The notes beneath the pieces were generated by a model, which did no database searches, was not told the origin of the DNA, and worked only from the letters and a program-made list of their open reading frames with translations. Positions 1 through 5,799 of a stretch of 5,799 bases of DNA are shown one piece after another; the first letter of the stretch is position 1; every line of letters starts with the position of its first letter. Source of the stretch: Bacteriovoracaceae bacterium (GTDB lineage Bacteria > Bdellovibrionota > UBA1018); NCBI GenBank assembly GCA_947446835.1, contig CANFHS010000153.1, positions 1 to 5,799 on the forward strand, written 5' to 3'. A program made the translations under genes and the position numbers.

Positions 1-558
1 CCCCTGGGCCAGTCCTTCCAAGGTGGGCACGATGAGCTGGGCGCCCAGCCCAGCCAGGCGGTCATGAAGCGAGCCCGCCGTCTCATCCGACGAAAGCGGC
101 GTGCGGAGCTGCATCAGCACATCGCCTGCGTCGAGCTTCAGCACCATGCGCTGGGTGGTGACCCCGCTTTCGGCGTCGCCCTCCAGGATGGCCCACTGGA
201 TGGGCGCGGCACCCCGCCAGCGCGGCAGGAGCGAGGAGTGCGTGTTCACGCAGCCCAGGCGCGGCAGGTCCAGCACGTTCTGGCGCAGGATCTGGCCGTA
301 AGCGACCACCACCAGCACATCGGGAGCCAGAGCCTGGAGCTTCTCGAACTCACCCGGCAGGGTCAGCTTCTCGGGCTGGAAAACCGGAAGCCCCAGCGCC
401 AGGGCCTTCTTCTTGACCGGTGACGCCCTGAGCTCCAGCCCGCGGCCCACAGGCCGATCCGGCTGGGTGTAGACTCCCACCACGCGGAATCTGGAGTGCA
501 CCGCCTCCAGCGAAGGCACTGCAAACTCGGGGGTCCCCATGAAAACCACGTTCAGCAT
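1..558 (-). CDS. fmt: Methionyl-tRNA formyltransferase, N-terminal part (3' end cut by window edge)
   Basis: Fmt transfers a formyl group from 10-formyl-tetrahydrofolate to the amino group of methionine on initiator tRNA, in the cytoplasm, before bacterial translation starts. The 186 visible residues begin MLNVVFMGTPEFAVPSLEA, the classic Fmt opening (GTPxFAVP), followed by QPDRPVGRG near residues 35-43. The catalytic signature is present: N105 and H107 in NTHSSLLPRWRGAAP, and D143 in LDAGD, equivalent to the Asn-His-Asp triad of the E. coli enzyme. The frame is open to base 1, so the rest of the transferase domain and the C-terminal OB-like tRNA-binding domain lie outside the window (full-length family members have about 310-320 residues). 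The start is fixed by a strong Shine-Dalgarno just upstream and by the universal N-terminal motif. It follows def by 20 bases on the same strand, the usual def-fmt pairing. Identification is secure; only completeness is unknown. Confidence 0.97.
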   Translation of the reverse strand, partial: MLNVVFMGTPEFAVPSLEAVHSRFRVVGVYTQPDRPVGRGLELRASPVKKKALALGLPVFQPEKLTLPGEFEKLQALAPDVLVVVAYGQILRQNVLDLPRLGCVNTHSSLLPRWRGAAPIQWAILEGDAESGVTTQRMVLKLDAGDVLMQLRTPLSSDETAGSLHDRLAGLGAQLIVPTLEGLAQG

Positions 559-562
559 GGCA

Positions 563-573
563 CCCTCTCCCTC
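563..573 (-). promoter_or_regulatory. Shine-Dalgarno of fmt
   Basis: On the minus strand the def-fmt gap contains the purine run GAGGGAGAGGG, ending four bases before the fmt ATG at 558. It is the strongest ribosome-binding site in the window and supports the chosen fmt start. The 20-base gap leaves no room for a separate promoter or terminator, so fmt is most likely translated from the def message. Confidence 0.75.
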
Positions 574-578
574 GGGGT

Positions 579-1202
579 TCAGATCTTCCTGCCGCCACCT
601 TTTTTGAGCAGCTTCTCCAGATCCTGGTCCTTTTCGCGAGAAACGCGCTCCTGGCGCAGCTTCTTCTTCACCATTTCCTGCTTGAGCGGCGAAAGGCGGT
701 CAATGAAGAGCCTTCCCTCCAGGTGGTCCATCTCGTGCTGGATGGCCACGGCCATCAGGCCTTCGGCCGAAAGCGTCTTCTCGAGCCCGTCGATGTCCAG
801 GTACTTGACCTTGACCTTCTCCGCGCGCTGGACCTCGGCATTGAACTCGGGCACGGAAAGGCAGCCCTCGTTGCAGACGATCTTGCCTTCCTTCTGGATG
901 ATCTCGGGATTGAAGATGATGCGAGGCTTGCGATTGGTGATGATTCCGCCAGCCACCACTTCCTGTCCCGGCGCGGGCTCCACCCCTTCGGGCAGCTCCT
1001 CGTGGTCGTACTCGGTGTCGAGCACCAGGATGCGCTCCAGGATCCCCACCTGGTTGGCCGCAAGGCCGATACCGGGCGCATGGTACATGGTCTCGAGCAT
1101 GTCATCGGCCAGCCGATGGTAGCTCTTCTCGACGCGCTGGACGGGCTTGGCCTTCTGGGCCAGCACCGCATCGGGGAAAGTGTAGATCTTGAGTCGCGCC
1201 AT
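579..1202 (-). CDS. def: Peptide deformylase
   Basis: Def removes the formyl group from the N-terminal methionine of chains emerging from the ribosome, using a metal (usually Fe2+) in a zincin-like site. All three family motifs are intact: motif I GIGLAANQ at residues 44-51, motif II EGCLS at 112-116 with metal ligand C114, and motif III HEMDH at 156-160 with ligands H156 and H160 and catalytic E157. At 207 residues it is longer than the roughly 170-residue E. coli enzyme. The extra length is mainly a segment at about 64-93, between the strand after motif I and the FNPE strand, plus a lysine/arginine-rich tail after residue 170. In E. coli the corresponding C-terminal helix docks on the ribosome near the tunnel exit, and the charged tail here suggests the same role. 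The gene lies between lptG (6-base gap) and fmt (20-base gap). No strong Shine-Dalgarno is seen apart from an AGG and a GAG around the lptG stop, so translation is probably coupled to lptG. Confidence 0.97.
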   Translation of the reverse strand: MARLKIYTFPDAVLAQKAKPVQRVEKSYHRLADDMLETMYHAPGIGLAANQVGILERILVLDTEYDHEELPEGVEPAPGQEVVAGGIITNRKPRIIFNPEIIQKEGKIVCNEGCLSVPEFNAEVQRAEKVKVKYLDIDGLEKTLSAEGLMAVAIQHEMDHLEGRLFIDRLSPLKQEMVKKKLRQERVSREKDQDLEKLLKKGGGRKI

Positions 1203-1208
1203 GAAATC

Positions 1209-2285
1209 TCAAACCTGCTTGCGACTGATCAGGTAGACCGCAAGGCCCGCGAACGCCACGCTGGGGAGCCAAGCCGCCAGCACCGGATGCAGCGCGCCAT
1301 TGGTGCCCAGAGATAGCCCCACAGAGTAAAAAAGCCAATAGAAAAAGGTAATTGCAAGGCAGGTGGTGAGGTCCTTGGCCATGCCGCCTTCGCGCCTGTG
1401 GCGGGTCGCAAAGGGCACCCCGAGCAGGCACATCACCAGCGGAATGAAGCTCAAGCTGAAGCGCGAGTGCAGCTTGACCTCGAAGCCCTTGGTGTCGGCT
1501 CCGGCCAGCCTGGACTTGACGATATAGCCCCAGAGCTCGCGGATCCGCAGACCGTCGACCTCCTTTTCGATCTCCTCGAAGTCCTTGGGTTTCTCGGGAA
1601 TCAGGAGGTCCTTCTCCGCAAACCGCTGGTTGAGCGGGAACAGGTCCTCCTTCTGGAAGACGGTCACCGAACCCTCGCGGAGCTTCCATCCTTCAGGCGT
1701 GTAATCGGCCCTTTCGGCGTCGATCACCTGCCTCAGGCTGAAATCCTCATCGAATGTGTAAACCGCCATGCCGCGGATCTGTTTCCTGGCCGCATCGAAG
1801 GTGCGCAGGTTGTAGATCACATTCTTGGAGCGGTACCAGATCTTGTTCTGTTTCACGTCCAGGAAGAAGTCGGCCTTCTTCTTCATTTCCCGCCAGTAAT
1901 AGGTGGTTCTCCGCTTGAATACGGGCGGAAGGATGCGGTCCTGGAGGACCAGCGAAAAGCAGGCCACGCCGAAGGCCAACATCACCAGCACGCCCACCAC
2001 CCGGCGCAGGCCGACACCGATGGAAAAACAGGCCGTCAGTTCGTTGGACCGGTTCAGGCCCGACAAGGTCAGGACGGTGGCCAGAAGCACGGCCGGGGGC
2101 GACATCTGGACATAGACCTGGGGCACCCCGAGCAGGCCATAAAAGAGGATCTGATGGGTCGGGAACCGGTGATCCAGCACATCGCCCAGCAGGTTCTGCA
2201 TGACGTAAAGCGCAGTGAGGGCCATCGAAGCCAGCAGGAAATTGCGTAAAAACAGGGCTGCGATGTAGCGATCGATGGTTTTCAT
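1209..2285 (-). CDS. lptG: LPS export permease, LptF/LptG family (probably LptG)
   Basis: This is an inner-membrane permease subunit of the LptB2FG ABC transporter, which extracts lipopolysaccharide from the inner membrane and passes it to LptC and the periplasmic bridge. The 358-residue protein matches the family length (E. coli LptG has 360). Three hydrophobic segments lie at about 9-35, 46-75 and 96-115. A hydrophilic periplasmic beta-jellyroll-type region follows at about 116-270, and three more membrane segments lie at about 273-292, 304-325 and 331-352. The conserved coupling region with RSNELTA (79-85) follows the second segment. The reading frame stays open far upstream, but the MKTIDRYI start is typical of the family, sits next to the intergenic region and follows an AGGA element; extending it would overlap lepB antisense. 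LptF and LptG are hard to separate by eye. The opening and length favour LptG, and no partner gene is in the window. It is the first visible gene of the lptG-def-fmt operon. Confidence 0.9.
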   Translation of the reverse strand: MKTIDRYIAALFLRNFLLASMALTALYVMQNLLGDVLDHRFPTHQILFYGLLGVPQVYVQMSPPAVLLATVLTLSGLNRSNELTACFSIGVGLRRVVGVLVMLAFGVACFSLVLQDRILPPVFKRRTTYYWREMKKKADFFLDVKQNKIWYRSKNVIYNLRTFDAARKQIRGMAVYTFDEDFSLRQVIDAERADYTPEGWKLREGSVTVFQKEDLFPLNQRFAEKDLLIPEKPKDFEEIEKEVDGLRIRELWGYIVKSRLAGADTKGFEVKLHSRFSLSFIPLVMCLLGVPFATRHRREGGMAKDLTTCLAITFFYWLFYSVGLSLGTNGALHPVLAAWLPSVAFAGLAVYLISRKQV

Positions 2286-2336
2286 CTTCAATAATTCCTG
2301 CACTTTGTGCGGGAACGCGATTATTGTAGTCCGATC
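2286..2336. promoter_or_regulatory. Divergent intergenic region between lptG and lepB
   Basis: These 51 bases separate the two divergent start codons and must carry the 5' signals of both genes, unless lptG is also reached by read-through. The region is more AT-rich than its surroundings. On the minus strand, TACAAT (2328 to 2323) resembles a -10 hexamer for lptG, although no good -35 stands at the right distance. On the plus strand no clear sigma70 pair is visible; weak candidates such as TATTGT at 2322-2327 lack a matching -35. Most of the region is occupied by the nested inverted repeats listed separately. The promoter role is inferred from position; the individual hexamers are weak calls. 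Confidence 0.55.
2289..2326. repeat. Nested inverted repeats between lptG and lepB (candidate operator or leader hairpin)
   Basis: An inner dyad pairs TTCCTGCAC (2295-2303) with GTGCGGGAA (2307-2315) around the centre TTT. Eight of nine positions are complementary and the ninth is T opposite G. An outer dyad pairs CAATAAT (2289-2295) with ATTATTG (2320-2326) perfectly, leaving CGCG unpaired on one side. The pair covers 38 of the 51 intergenic bases. As DNA the inner dyad could bind a dimeric regulator acting on both genes. As RNA in the lptG leader, the hairpin's 3' arm contains the AGGA at 2299 to 2296 that would serve as the lptG Shine-Dalgarno. There is no T-run after it, so it does not look like a terminator. 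I do not recognise the motif as a known operator. Confidence 0.5.
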
Positions 2337-3107
2337 ATGGCCGAAACAGACAGCGTAAACACCCCGACCGACAAGAAGAAGTACTGGAAAAAATGGGTGT
2401 TCGAGAACGTCGTGTCGCTCGGCCTGGCGCTGCTGCTCGTTTTCATGGTCCGTTCCAGCGTTGTCGAAGCCTTCAAGATCCCCAGCGGCTCGATGATCCC
2501 GACACTGCTGATCGGCGACCACATCTTCGTCAACAAGTTCGCCTACGGCCTGAAGATCCCCTTCTCGGATCTGGTCACCGACCACCCGGTCTACCTGATC
2601 AAGCGTGATGCACCCAGGCGGGGCGACATCGTGGTCTTCATGTACCCGAAGGAAGAAAGCCTTTATTACATCAAACGCGTGATCGGCACGCCGGGCGACA
2701 CGCTCGAAATCCGCAACAAGACGTTGATCATCAACGGCAAGGTCATCCAGCGCGAGGCCATCGGCGGACCCGAAGCCCAGAAGGTCTTCGACTCCATCGA
2801 CGAGTCCAAATACAGCGCCAACAACCTCGAATTGTACCGCGAAAAGCTGCCCGAACAGAGCCACCCCGTCCTGATCGACAAGAACAACCTGATGGGCGAG
2901 AACTTCGGACCCATCACGGTGCCCGAGGACAGCCTGTTCGTGATGGGCGACAACCGCGACTTCTCGAATGATTCCCGGTTCTGGGGCTTCGTGCCGTTCC
3001 GCAACGTCAAGGGCAAGGCCATGGTGATCTGGCTTTCGCTGTGGCTGAACCTGGGCGACGGCCAGGTGACCTTCCGGCCCTCACGGACCGGCACCCTCCT
3101 TCACTGA
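2337..3107 (+). CDS. lepB: Type I signal peptidase
   Basis: LepB cleaves signal peptides from Sec- and Tat-exported proteins at the periplasmic face of the inner membrane with a Ser-Lys dyad. The 256-residue protein has a charged N-terminus (KKKYWKKW), one membrane anchor at about 20-41, then the signal-peptidase boxes in order. Box B IPSGSMIPTL carries nucleophile S52. Box C is GDHIFVNK (60-67). Box D YYIKRVIGTPGD holds general base K113. Box E is GDNRDFSNDSR (204-214). The stretch between boxes D and E (about 122-200) forms the usual variable second domain. The ATG at 2337 is preferred over a GTG 30 bases upstream, because the extra residues match nothing in the family. No Shine-Dalgarno precedes the ATG, so it may be leaderless or weakly initiated. 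The gene points opposite to all its neighbours and overlaps the convergent CFI-box gene by 7 bases at its stop. Confidence 0.97.
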   Translation: MAETDSVNTPTDKKKYWKKWVFENVVSLGLALLLVFMVRSSVVEAFKIPSGSMIPTLLIGDHIFVNKFAYGLKIPFSDLVTDHPVYLIKRDAPRRGDIVVFMYPKEESLYYIKRVIGTPGDTLEIRNKTLIINGKVIQREAIGGPEAQKVFDSIDESKYSANNLELYREKLPEQSHPVLIDKNNLMGENFGPITVPEDSLFVMGDNRDFSNDSRFWGFVPFRNVKGKAMVIWLSLWLNLGDGQVTFRPSRTGTLLH

Positions 3108-3850
3108 GCCAGCTGACGACGGATCAGGGCGGCAAGCCCATCCAGGACCCGGGAAAGCACGCGGCGGACCGGCCGGGGGGCGCGATCCAGCGCCCGAACC
3201 AGGTGCGGGCCGAGCCGGTAGTACGTCCTCACCAGCATCGCCCCGGGGCGGGTCCTGCGCAGCACCCGATCGCGGAAGAGCCGCAGGGTAGGCACCGTGC
3301 GGTCGTCGCCCAGCTCCATGAGCGAGGTGGCCACGAAGCACTTCTCGCCCGTGATGACCTGGTAGGCGTTCTTGAAATCCTTGTGGTGGACCACCAGCCC
3401 GCTCCGCAGGTACTTGCGCAGCGTCTCGGACACGAGCGGCTGGAAGGGTTGGTCCTTGGTGAAGATGATGTACTTGCTCAGGTAGGCCGAAAACTCCAGC
3501 TCGTGCTGGATCTTCATGCGATCAAAGAGCTTGGCCAGATGCCAATAAACGCTGTTGATCAACAGCAGCTCGGCCACGTCCTTCTTGGGATCGAAGTTCG
3601 AAGGCTGCAGACCGCCGGGCGAAACGCCCTTCCACTCCTCCAGCACGCGCAGGTAGGTCGTGAAGGACCGAACGGCCTCGGAGAACCGCTTCTCGTTGTA
3701 GGCCTTCAGCCCCCCGCGCGCCATCTCGATGCGGCGACGAAGCAGTTCCCGACGCCGCTCTTCCTTGGCGACCTCGATGGAATGCTCGATCTTTTTGCGA
3801 AGCGCCTTTCTTCGGCCTTCGCGATGGTCGGGATTGAAGTCGTCAGTCAT
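3101..3850 (-). CDS. Uncharacterised TPR-like protein with a CFI-box-type C-terminal domain
   Basis: The function is unknown. The 249-residue protein has no signal peptide or clear membrane segment, so it is predicted to be cytoplasmic. Residues 10-45 are strongly basic and helical, probably coiled coil. Residues 46-70 (GLKAYNEKRFSEAVRSF and on) look like a single TPR hairpin. A helical region rich in aromatic residues spans about 90-165. From C171 the sequence CFVATSLMEL, then LRLFRDRVL (189-197), PGAMLVRTYYRLGP (202-215) and a basic tail, matches the pattern I recall as the CFI-box-CTERM domain (CFIATA, LRxFRD, G, YYRxSP). The ATG at 3850 is the first possible start after an in-frame stop at 3892-3890. 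A GGAAGGAA run (3871-3864) lies 13 bases ahead, which is long for a Shine-Dalgarno. priA ends 34 bases upstream, so the two are probably co-transcribed. The domain match is from memory; the coding call is firm given the clear protein-like composition and fit between neighbours. Confidence 0.85.
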   Translation of the reverse strand: MTDDFNPDHREGRRKALRKKIEHSIEVAKEERRRELLRRRIEMARGGLKAYNEKRFSEAVRSFTTYLRVLEEWKGVSPGGLQPSNFDPKKDVAELLLINSVYWHLAKLFDRMKIQHELEFSAYLSKYIIFTKDQPFQPLVSETLRKYLRSGLVVHHKDFKNAYQVITGEKCFVATSLMELGDDRTVPTLRLFRDRVLRRTRPGAMLVRTYYRLGPHLVRALDRAPRPVRRVLSRVLDGLAALIRRQLAQ

Positions 3851-3884
3851 GGCTGCAGGGGGATTCCTTCCGCCCCGGCCGAAA

Positions 3885-5799
3885 TTATCCTACGCCGTAG
3901 GGATCAACGTCGACCAAAAAGGTGAATTTGCCCGAGTAGCCCAGCTCCTTGGCCACGAAGAGCGCCTTCTGCAGGACCCGGACATCGGGACTCTTGATCA
4001 GCAGATCCCAGCGGAAGATGCCTTTGGCTCGCTCCAGGAATGCCTCACTCGGCCCGAGCACCTCGAGCTGCCCGCCCTCGCCCAGCGGCTCAACCCCCCG
4101 CATCACCTGCTCGGCCCGCTGGCGGGCCTGGGCCTGGTCCATGTCCTCGAAACGCAGCCGCGCCATCCGCCCAAAGGGCGGATACCCGAGCGCCTGCCTG
4201 AGCCCGCGCTCGGTTTCCAGGAACTCATCCTCGGGCGTGATGCCGCGGACGGCCTGAAGGACCGGATGGTCGGGCTGGAATGTCTGGATCAGCACCTTTC
4301 CGGCCTGCGCGCCGCGCCCCGCACGCCCGGAGACCTGGGTCAGGATCTGGAAAGCACGCTCGGGCGCGCGGAAATCCGGCCACCGGAAAAGTCCGTCGGC
4401 CAGCACCACCACCACCAGCGTGACGCCGTGGAAGTCGTGCCCCTTGACCAGCATCTGGGTTCCCAGCAGCACATCGGCTTTGCCGTCGCGGAAATCGCGC
4501 AGGATCGCGTCCAGGCGCGCGGCACTGGTGACCTGGTCGCGGTCCAGCCTGAGCGTGCGGACGCCCTCGAGCAGGCGCGGCAGATCGTCCTCAAGACTCT
4601 CGGTGCCAGCGCCCATGGGCTTGAGCTCCGAACCCTGGCACTTGCCGCACTGGTCGGGGATCATCTCGAAATGGCCGCAGACATGGCACTTGAGCTGGGC
4701 CCGGCGCTTGTGGACGGTCAGCGAGATGGAGCAGTTGGGGCAGCCCGTGACATCACCGCACTCCTGGCAAACCAGGAAGGATGCAAAGCCCCTGCGGTTC
4801 AGGAAGATCATGGCCTGCTGGCCCCGGGCCACGGTCTCGCGGATGGCATCGAGCGTGCGCTGCGCGAACAGGGCCTGCGTGCCCTCCACCAGCGGCTCCT
4901 CCTTCAGATCGACCATCTCGATCTCGGGCAGGCCACCGGCGGCAACCCGCTTGCTGAGCCGGGCCAGCCCATAACGGCCTTCGCGGACCCGCTCGCGGGT
5001 TTCCAGGCTCGGCGTGGCCGAACCCAGCACCACGAAGGCCCCCGTCAGCTTGGAGCGCACCACGGCGAGGTCGCGCGCATGGTAACGGACGCGGTCCTCC
5101 TGCTTGTAGGTGGCATCGTGTTCCTCGTCGATGACGATGAGTCCCAGGTCGCGGATGGGCGAAAAGACCGCGGACCGCGCTCCCACGATGACCCGAAGCT
5201 CACCGCTGCGAAGGGCCGCCACCTGGTCGCGTCGGACCCCGTCCGCGAGCGCCGAGTGCCAAAGGCCCACCGCCACTCCCAGGCCTTCCTCGAATCGGCG
5301 ATGCAGCTGCGGGGTGAGCGCGATCTCGGGCACGAGCAGCAGCACGCTCTTGCCCTCGGCCAAGGTCCGGCGCGCGAGCTCGAGATACAGCTCGGTCTTT
5401 CCGCTTCCGGTGCCCCCGTGAAGCAGGCTCACGCGGGCCTGGCCGGGCTTGGCCTCGGTCCGCGCGCCTTCGAGCGTCGCCAGCGCCTCAGCCTGCTCCG
5501 CAGTCAGCTCGAACGCGGGGATCGCCGCCGATGCCGGCCCAGCCAGGGGGCGCGCGGGGCGCTTGTTCTTCAGGCCCAGGGCCGCCGCAGGCATGGCCGC
5601 GTTCAGCACCTCGCCCAGGGGCGAGCGGTAGTACTCGTGGGCCCAGCGGCAAAGCGCCATCACGTCCGGTGGAACCTGCTCTCCGCCCGTCCCCACCTGG
5701 AGCACGTCCTTCAGGCTTGCGGCCGAAAGTCCTTCGGGCAACTTCCCCATGTCCCTGGGCGCTTCCACCACGAAGGCATGGGTGGTGGCGCGCCCGAAA
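3885..5799 (-). CDS. priA: Primosomal protein N' (PriA replication-restart helicase), 5' end cut by window edge
   Basis: PriA recognises stalled forks and D-loops and reloads the replicative helicase through its 3'-to-5' DNA helicase activity. Numbering from a GTG at 5771 (628 residues), Walker A GGTGSGKTE is at 119-127, the Walker B/DEAH-type box DEEH at 215-218, and GSATPS (motif III) at 250-255. The eight zinc cysteines follow as four CxxC pairs at 335/338, 344/347, 362/365 and 375/378. The late motifs GTQMLVKGHDF (437-447) and QVSGRAGRG (479-487) follow, and the C-terminus ends near VDVDPYGVG, as in the family. The GTG is not the true start: the frame stays open to the edge and encodes FGRATTHAFVVEAP, matching the PriA N-terminal DNA-binding domain (FGRR..GxVV). 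Roughly 35-45 residues and the promoter therefore lie beyond base 5799. The only stop is the terminal TAA (3887-3885), and no frameshift is evident. Confidence 0.97.
   Translation of the reverse strand, partial: FGRATTHAFVVEAPRDMGKLPEGLSAASLKDVLQVGTGGEQVPPDVMALCRWAHEYYRSPLGEVLNAAMPAAALGLKNKRPARPLAGPASAAIPAFELTAEQAEALATLEGARTEAKPGQARVSLLHGGTGSGKTELYLELARRTLAEGKSVLLLVPEIALTPQLHRRFEEGLGVAVGLWHSALADGVRRDQVAALRSGELRVIVGARSAVFSPIRDLGLIVIDEEHDATYKQEDRVRYHARDLAVVRSKLTGAFVVLGSATPSLETRERVREGRYGLARLSKRVAAGGLPEIEMVDLKEEPLVEGTQALFAQRTLDAIRETVARGQQAMIFLNRRGFASFLVCQECGDVTGCPNCSISLTVHKRRAQLKCHVCGHFEMIPDQCGKCQGSELKPMGAGTESLEDDLPRLLEGVRTLRLDRDQVTSAARLDAILRDFRDGKADVLLGTQMLVKGHDFHGVTLVVVVLADGLFRWPDFRAPERAFQILTQVSGRAGRGAQAGKVLIQTFQPDHPVLQAVRGITPEDEFLETERGLRQALGYPPFGRMARLRFEDMDQAQARQRAEQVMRGVEPLGEGGQLEVLGPSEAFLERAKGIFRWDLLIKSPDVRVLQKALFVAKELGYSGKFTFLVDVDPYGVG

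Noticed and set aside
723..1316. Plus-strand open frame opposite def
   Set aside because: It is antisense to an intact deformylase carrying all three motifs. There is no independent evidence for coding.
1398..2249. Long plus-strand open frame opposite lptG
   Set aside because: It is rich in His, Gln and Arg with no recognisable motif, and lies wholly antisense to a clear membrane protein gene. It is a shadow frame.
2286..2864. Upstream open extension of the lptG frame, antisense to lepB
   Set aside because: The extra 193 residues lack family similarity and lie opposite an intact lepB. The MKTIDRYI start at 2285 gives the normal family length, so the extension is an artefact of GC-rich codon bias.
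3178..3195. Perfect hairpin GGGCGC / GCGCCC just past the lepB stop
   Set aside because: A 6-bp GC stem with a 6-base loop, but followed by GAACC rather than a T-run and embedded in the CFI-box coding sequence. It is not enough to call a terminator.
3041..3925. Plus-strand 294-codon open frame opposite the CFI-box gene
   Set aside because: It overlaps the ends of lepB and priA, has a low-complexity shadow-like composition and no motif. The minus-strand frame shows clear domain patterns and fits between its neighbours.
4404..4415. Triplet run encoding VVVV in PriA, replacing the DxD-like stretch of some PriA proteins
   Set aside because: I first suspected a lost conserved Asp, but PriA families with SAD or LAD at this place exist, and the surrounding motifs and length are normal. 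It is ordinary variation.
5771..5799. GTG at 5771 as the true priA start
   Set aside because: The frame is open to the window edge and encodes FGRATTHAFVVEAP, which matches the PriA N-terminal domain. The gene is cut by the edge, not short.

Overview
The window is a densely coded, GC-rich bacterial stretch holding six genes. Five lie on the minus strand and one on the plus strand, and both edges cut a gene. The recognisable genes are housekeeping: start of protein synthesis and N-terminal processing (fmt, def), LPS transport (lptG), signal-peptide cleavage (lepB) and replication restart (priA). The LptF/LptG-family permease implies a Gram-negative cell with an LPS-bearing outer membrane. The CFI-box protein, the style of the deformylase and LepB, and the gene mix point loosely to the old deltaproteobacterial assemblage (Bdellovibrionota, Myxococcota, Desulfobacterota). 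That placement is an impression from memory, not an alignment.

Layout from left to right. Positions 1-558 (minus) hold the N-terminal 186 residues of methionyl-tRNA formyltransferase, whose C-terminal part lies outside the window. Positions 579-1202 (minus) are peptide deformylase and 1209-2285 (minus) an LptG-type permease. With gaps of 6 and 20 bases, lptG-def-fmt reads as one operon transcribed leftward. A 51-base divergent intergenic region (2286-2336) separates lptG from lepB (2337-3107, plus). It holds two nested inverted repeats that fill most of it. lepB then runs head-on into a minus-strand gene at 3101-3850, and the two overlap by 7 bases. That gene encodes a soluble helical/TPR-like protein ending in a CFI-box-type C-terminal domain. 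Upstream of it, 34 bases away on the same strand, is priA (3885-5799), lacking only its first few dozen residues at the right edge.

Read on the minus strand, the order is priA, CFI-box gene, [lepB inverted], lptG, def, fmt. priA, def and fmt are neighbours in many bacteria. Here the group appears to be split by envelope or secretion genes and one uncharacterised gene. Fmt and Def act in sequence: Fmt formylates initiator Met-tRNA and Def removes the formyl group from new chains. LepB and LptG both serve the cell envelope.

I found no RNA genes, mobile elements, CRISPR arrays or convincing intrinsic terminators. No dramatic new system is visible. The parts most worth a second look are the CFI-box protein and the dyad-filled lptG/lepB intergenic region.
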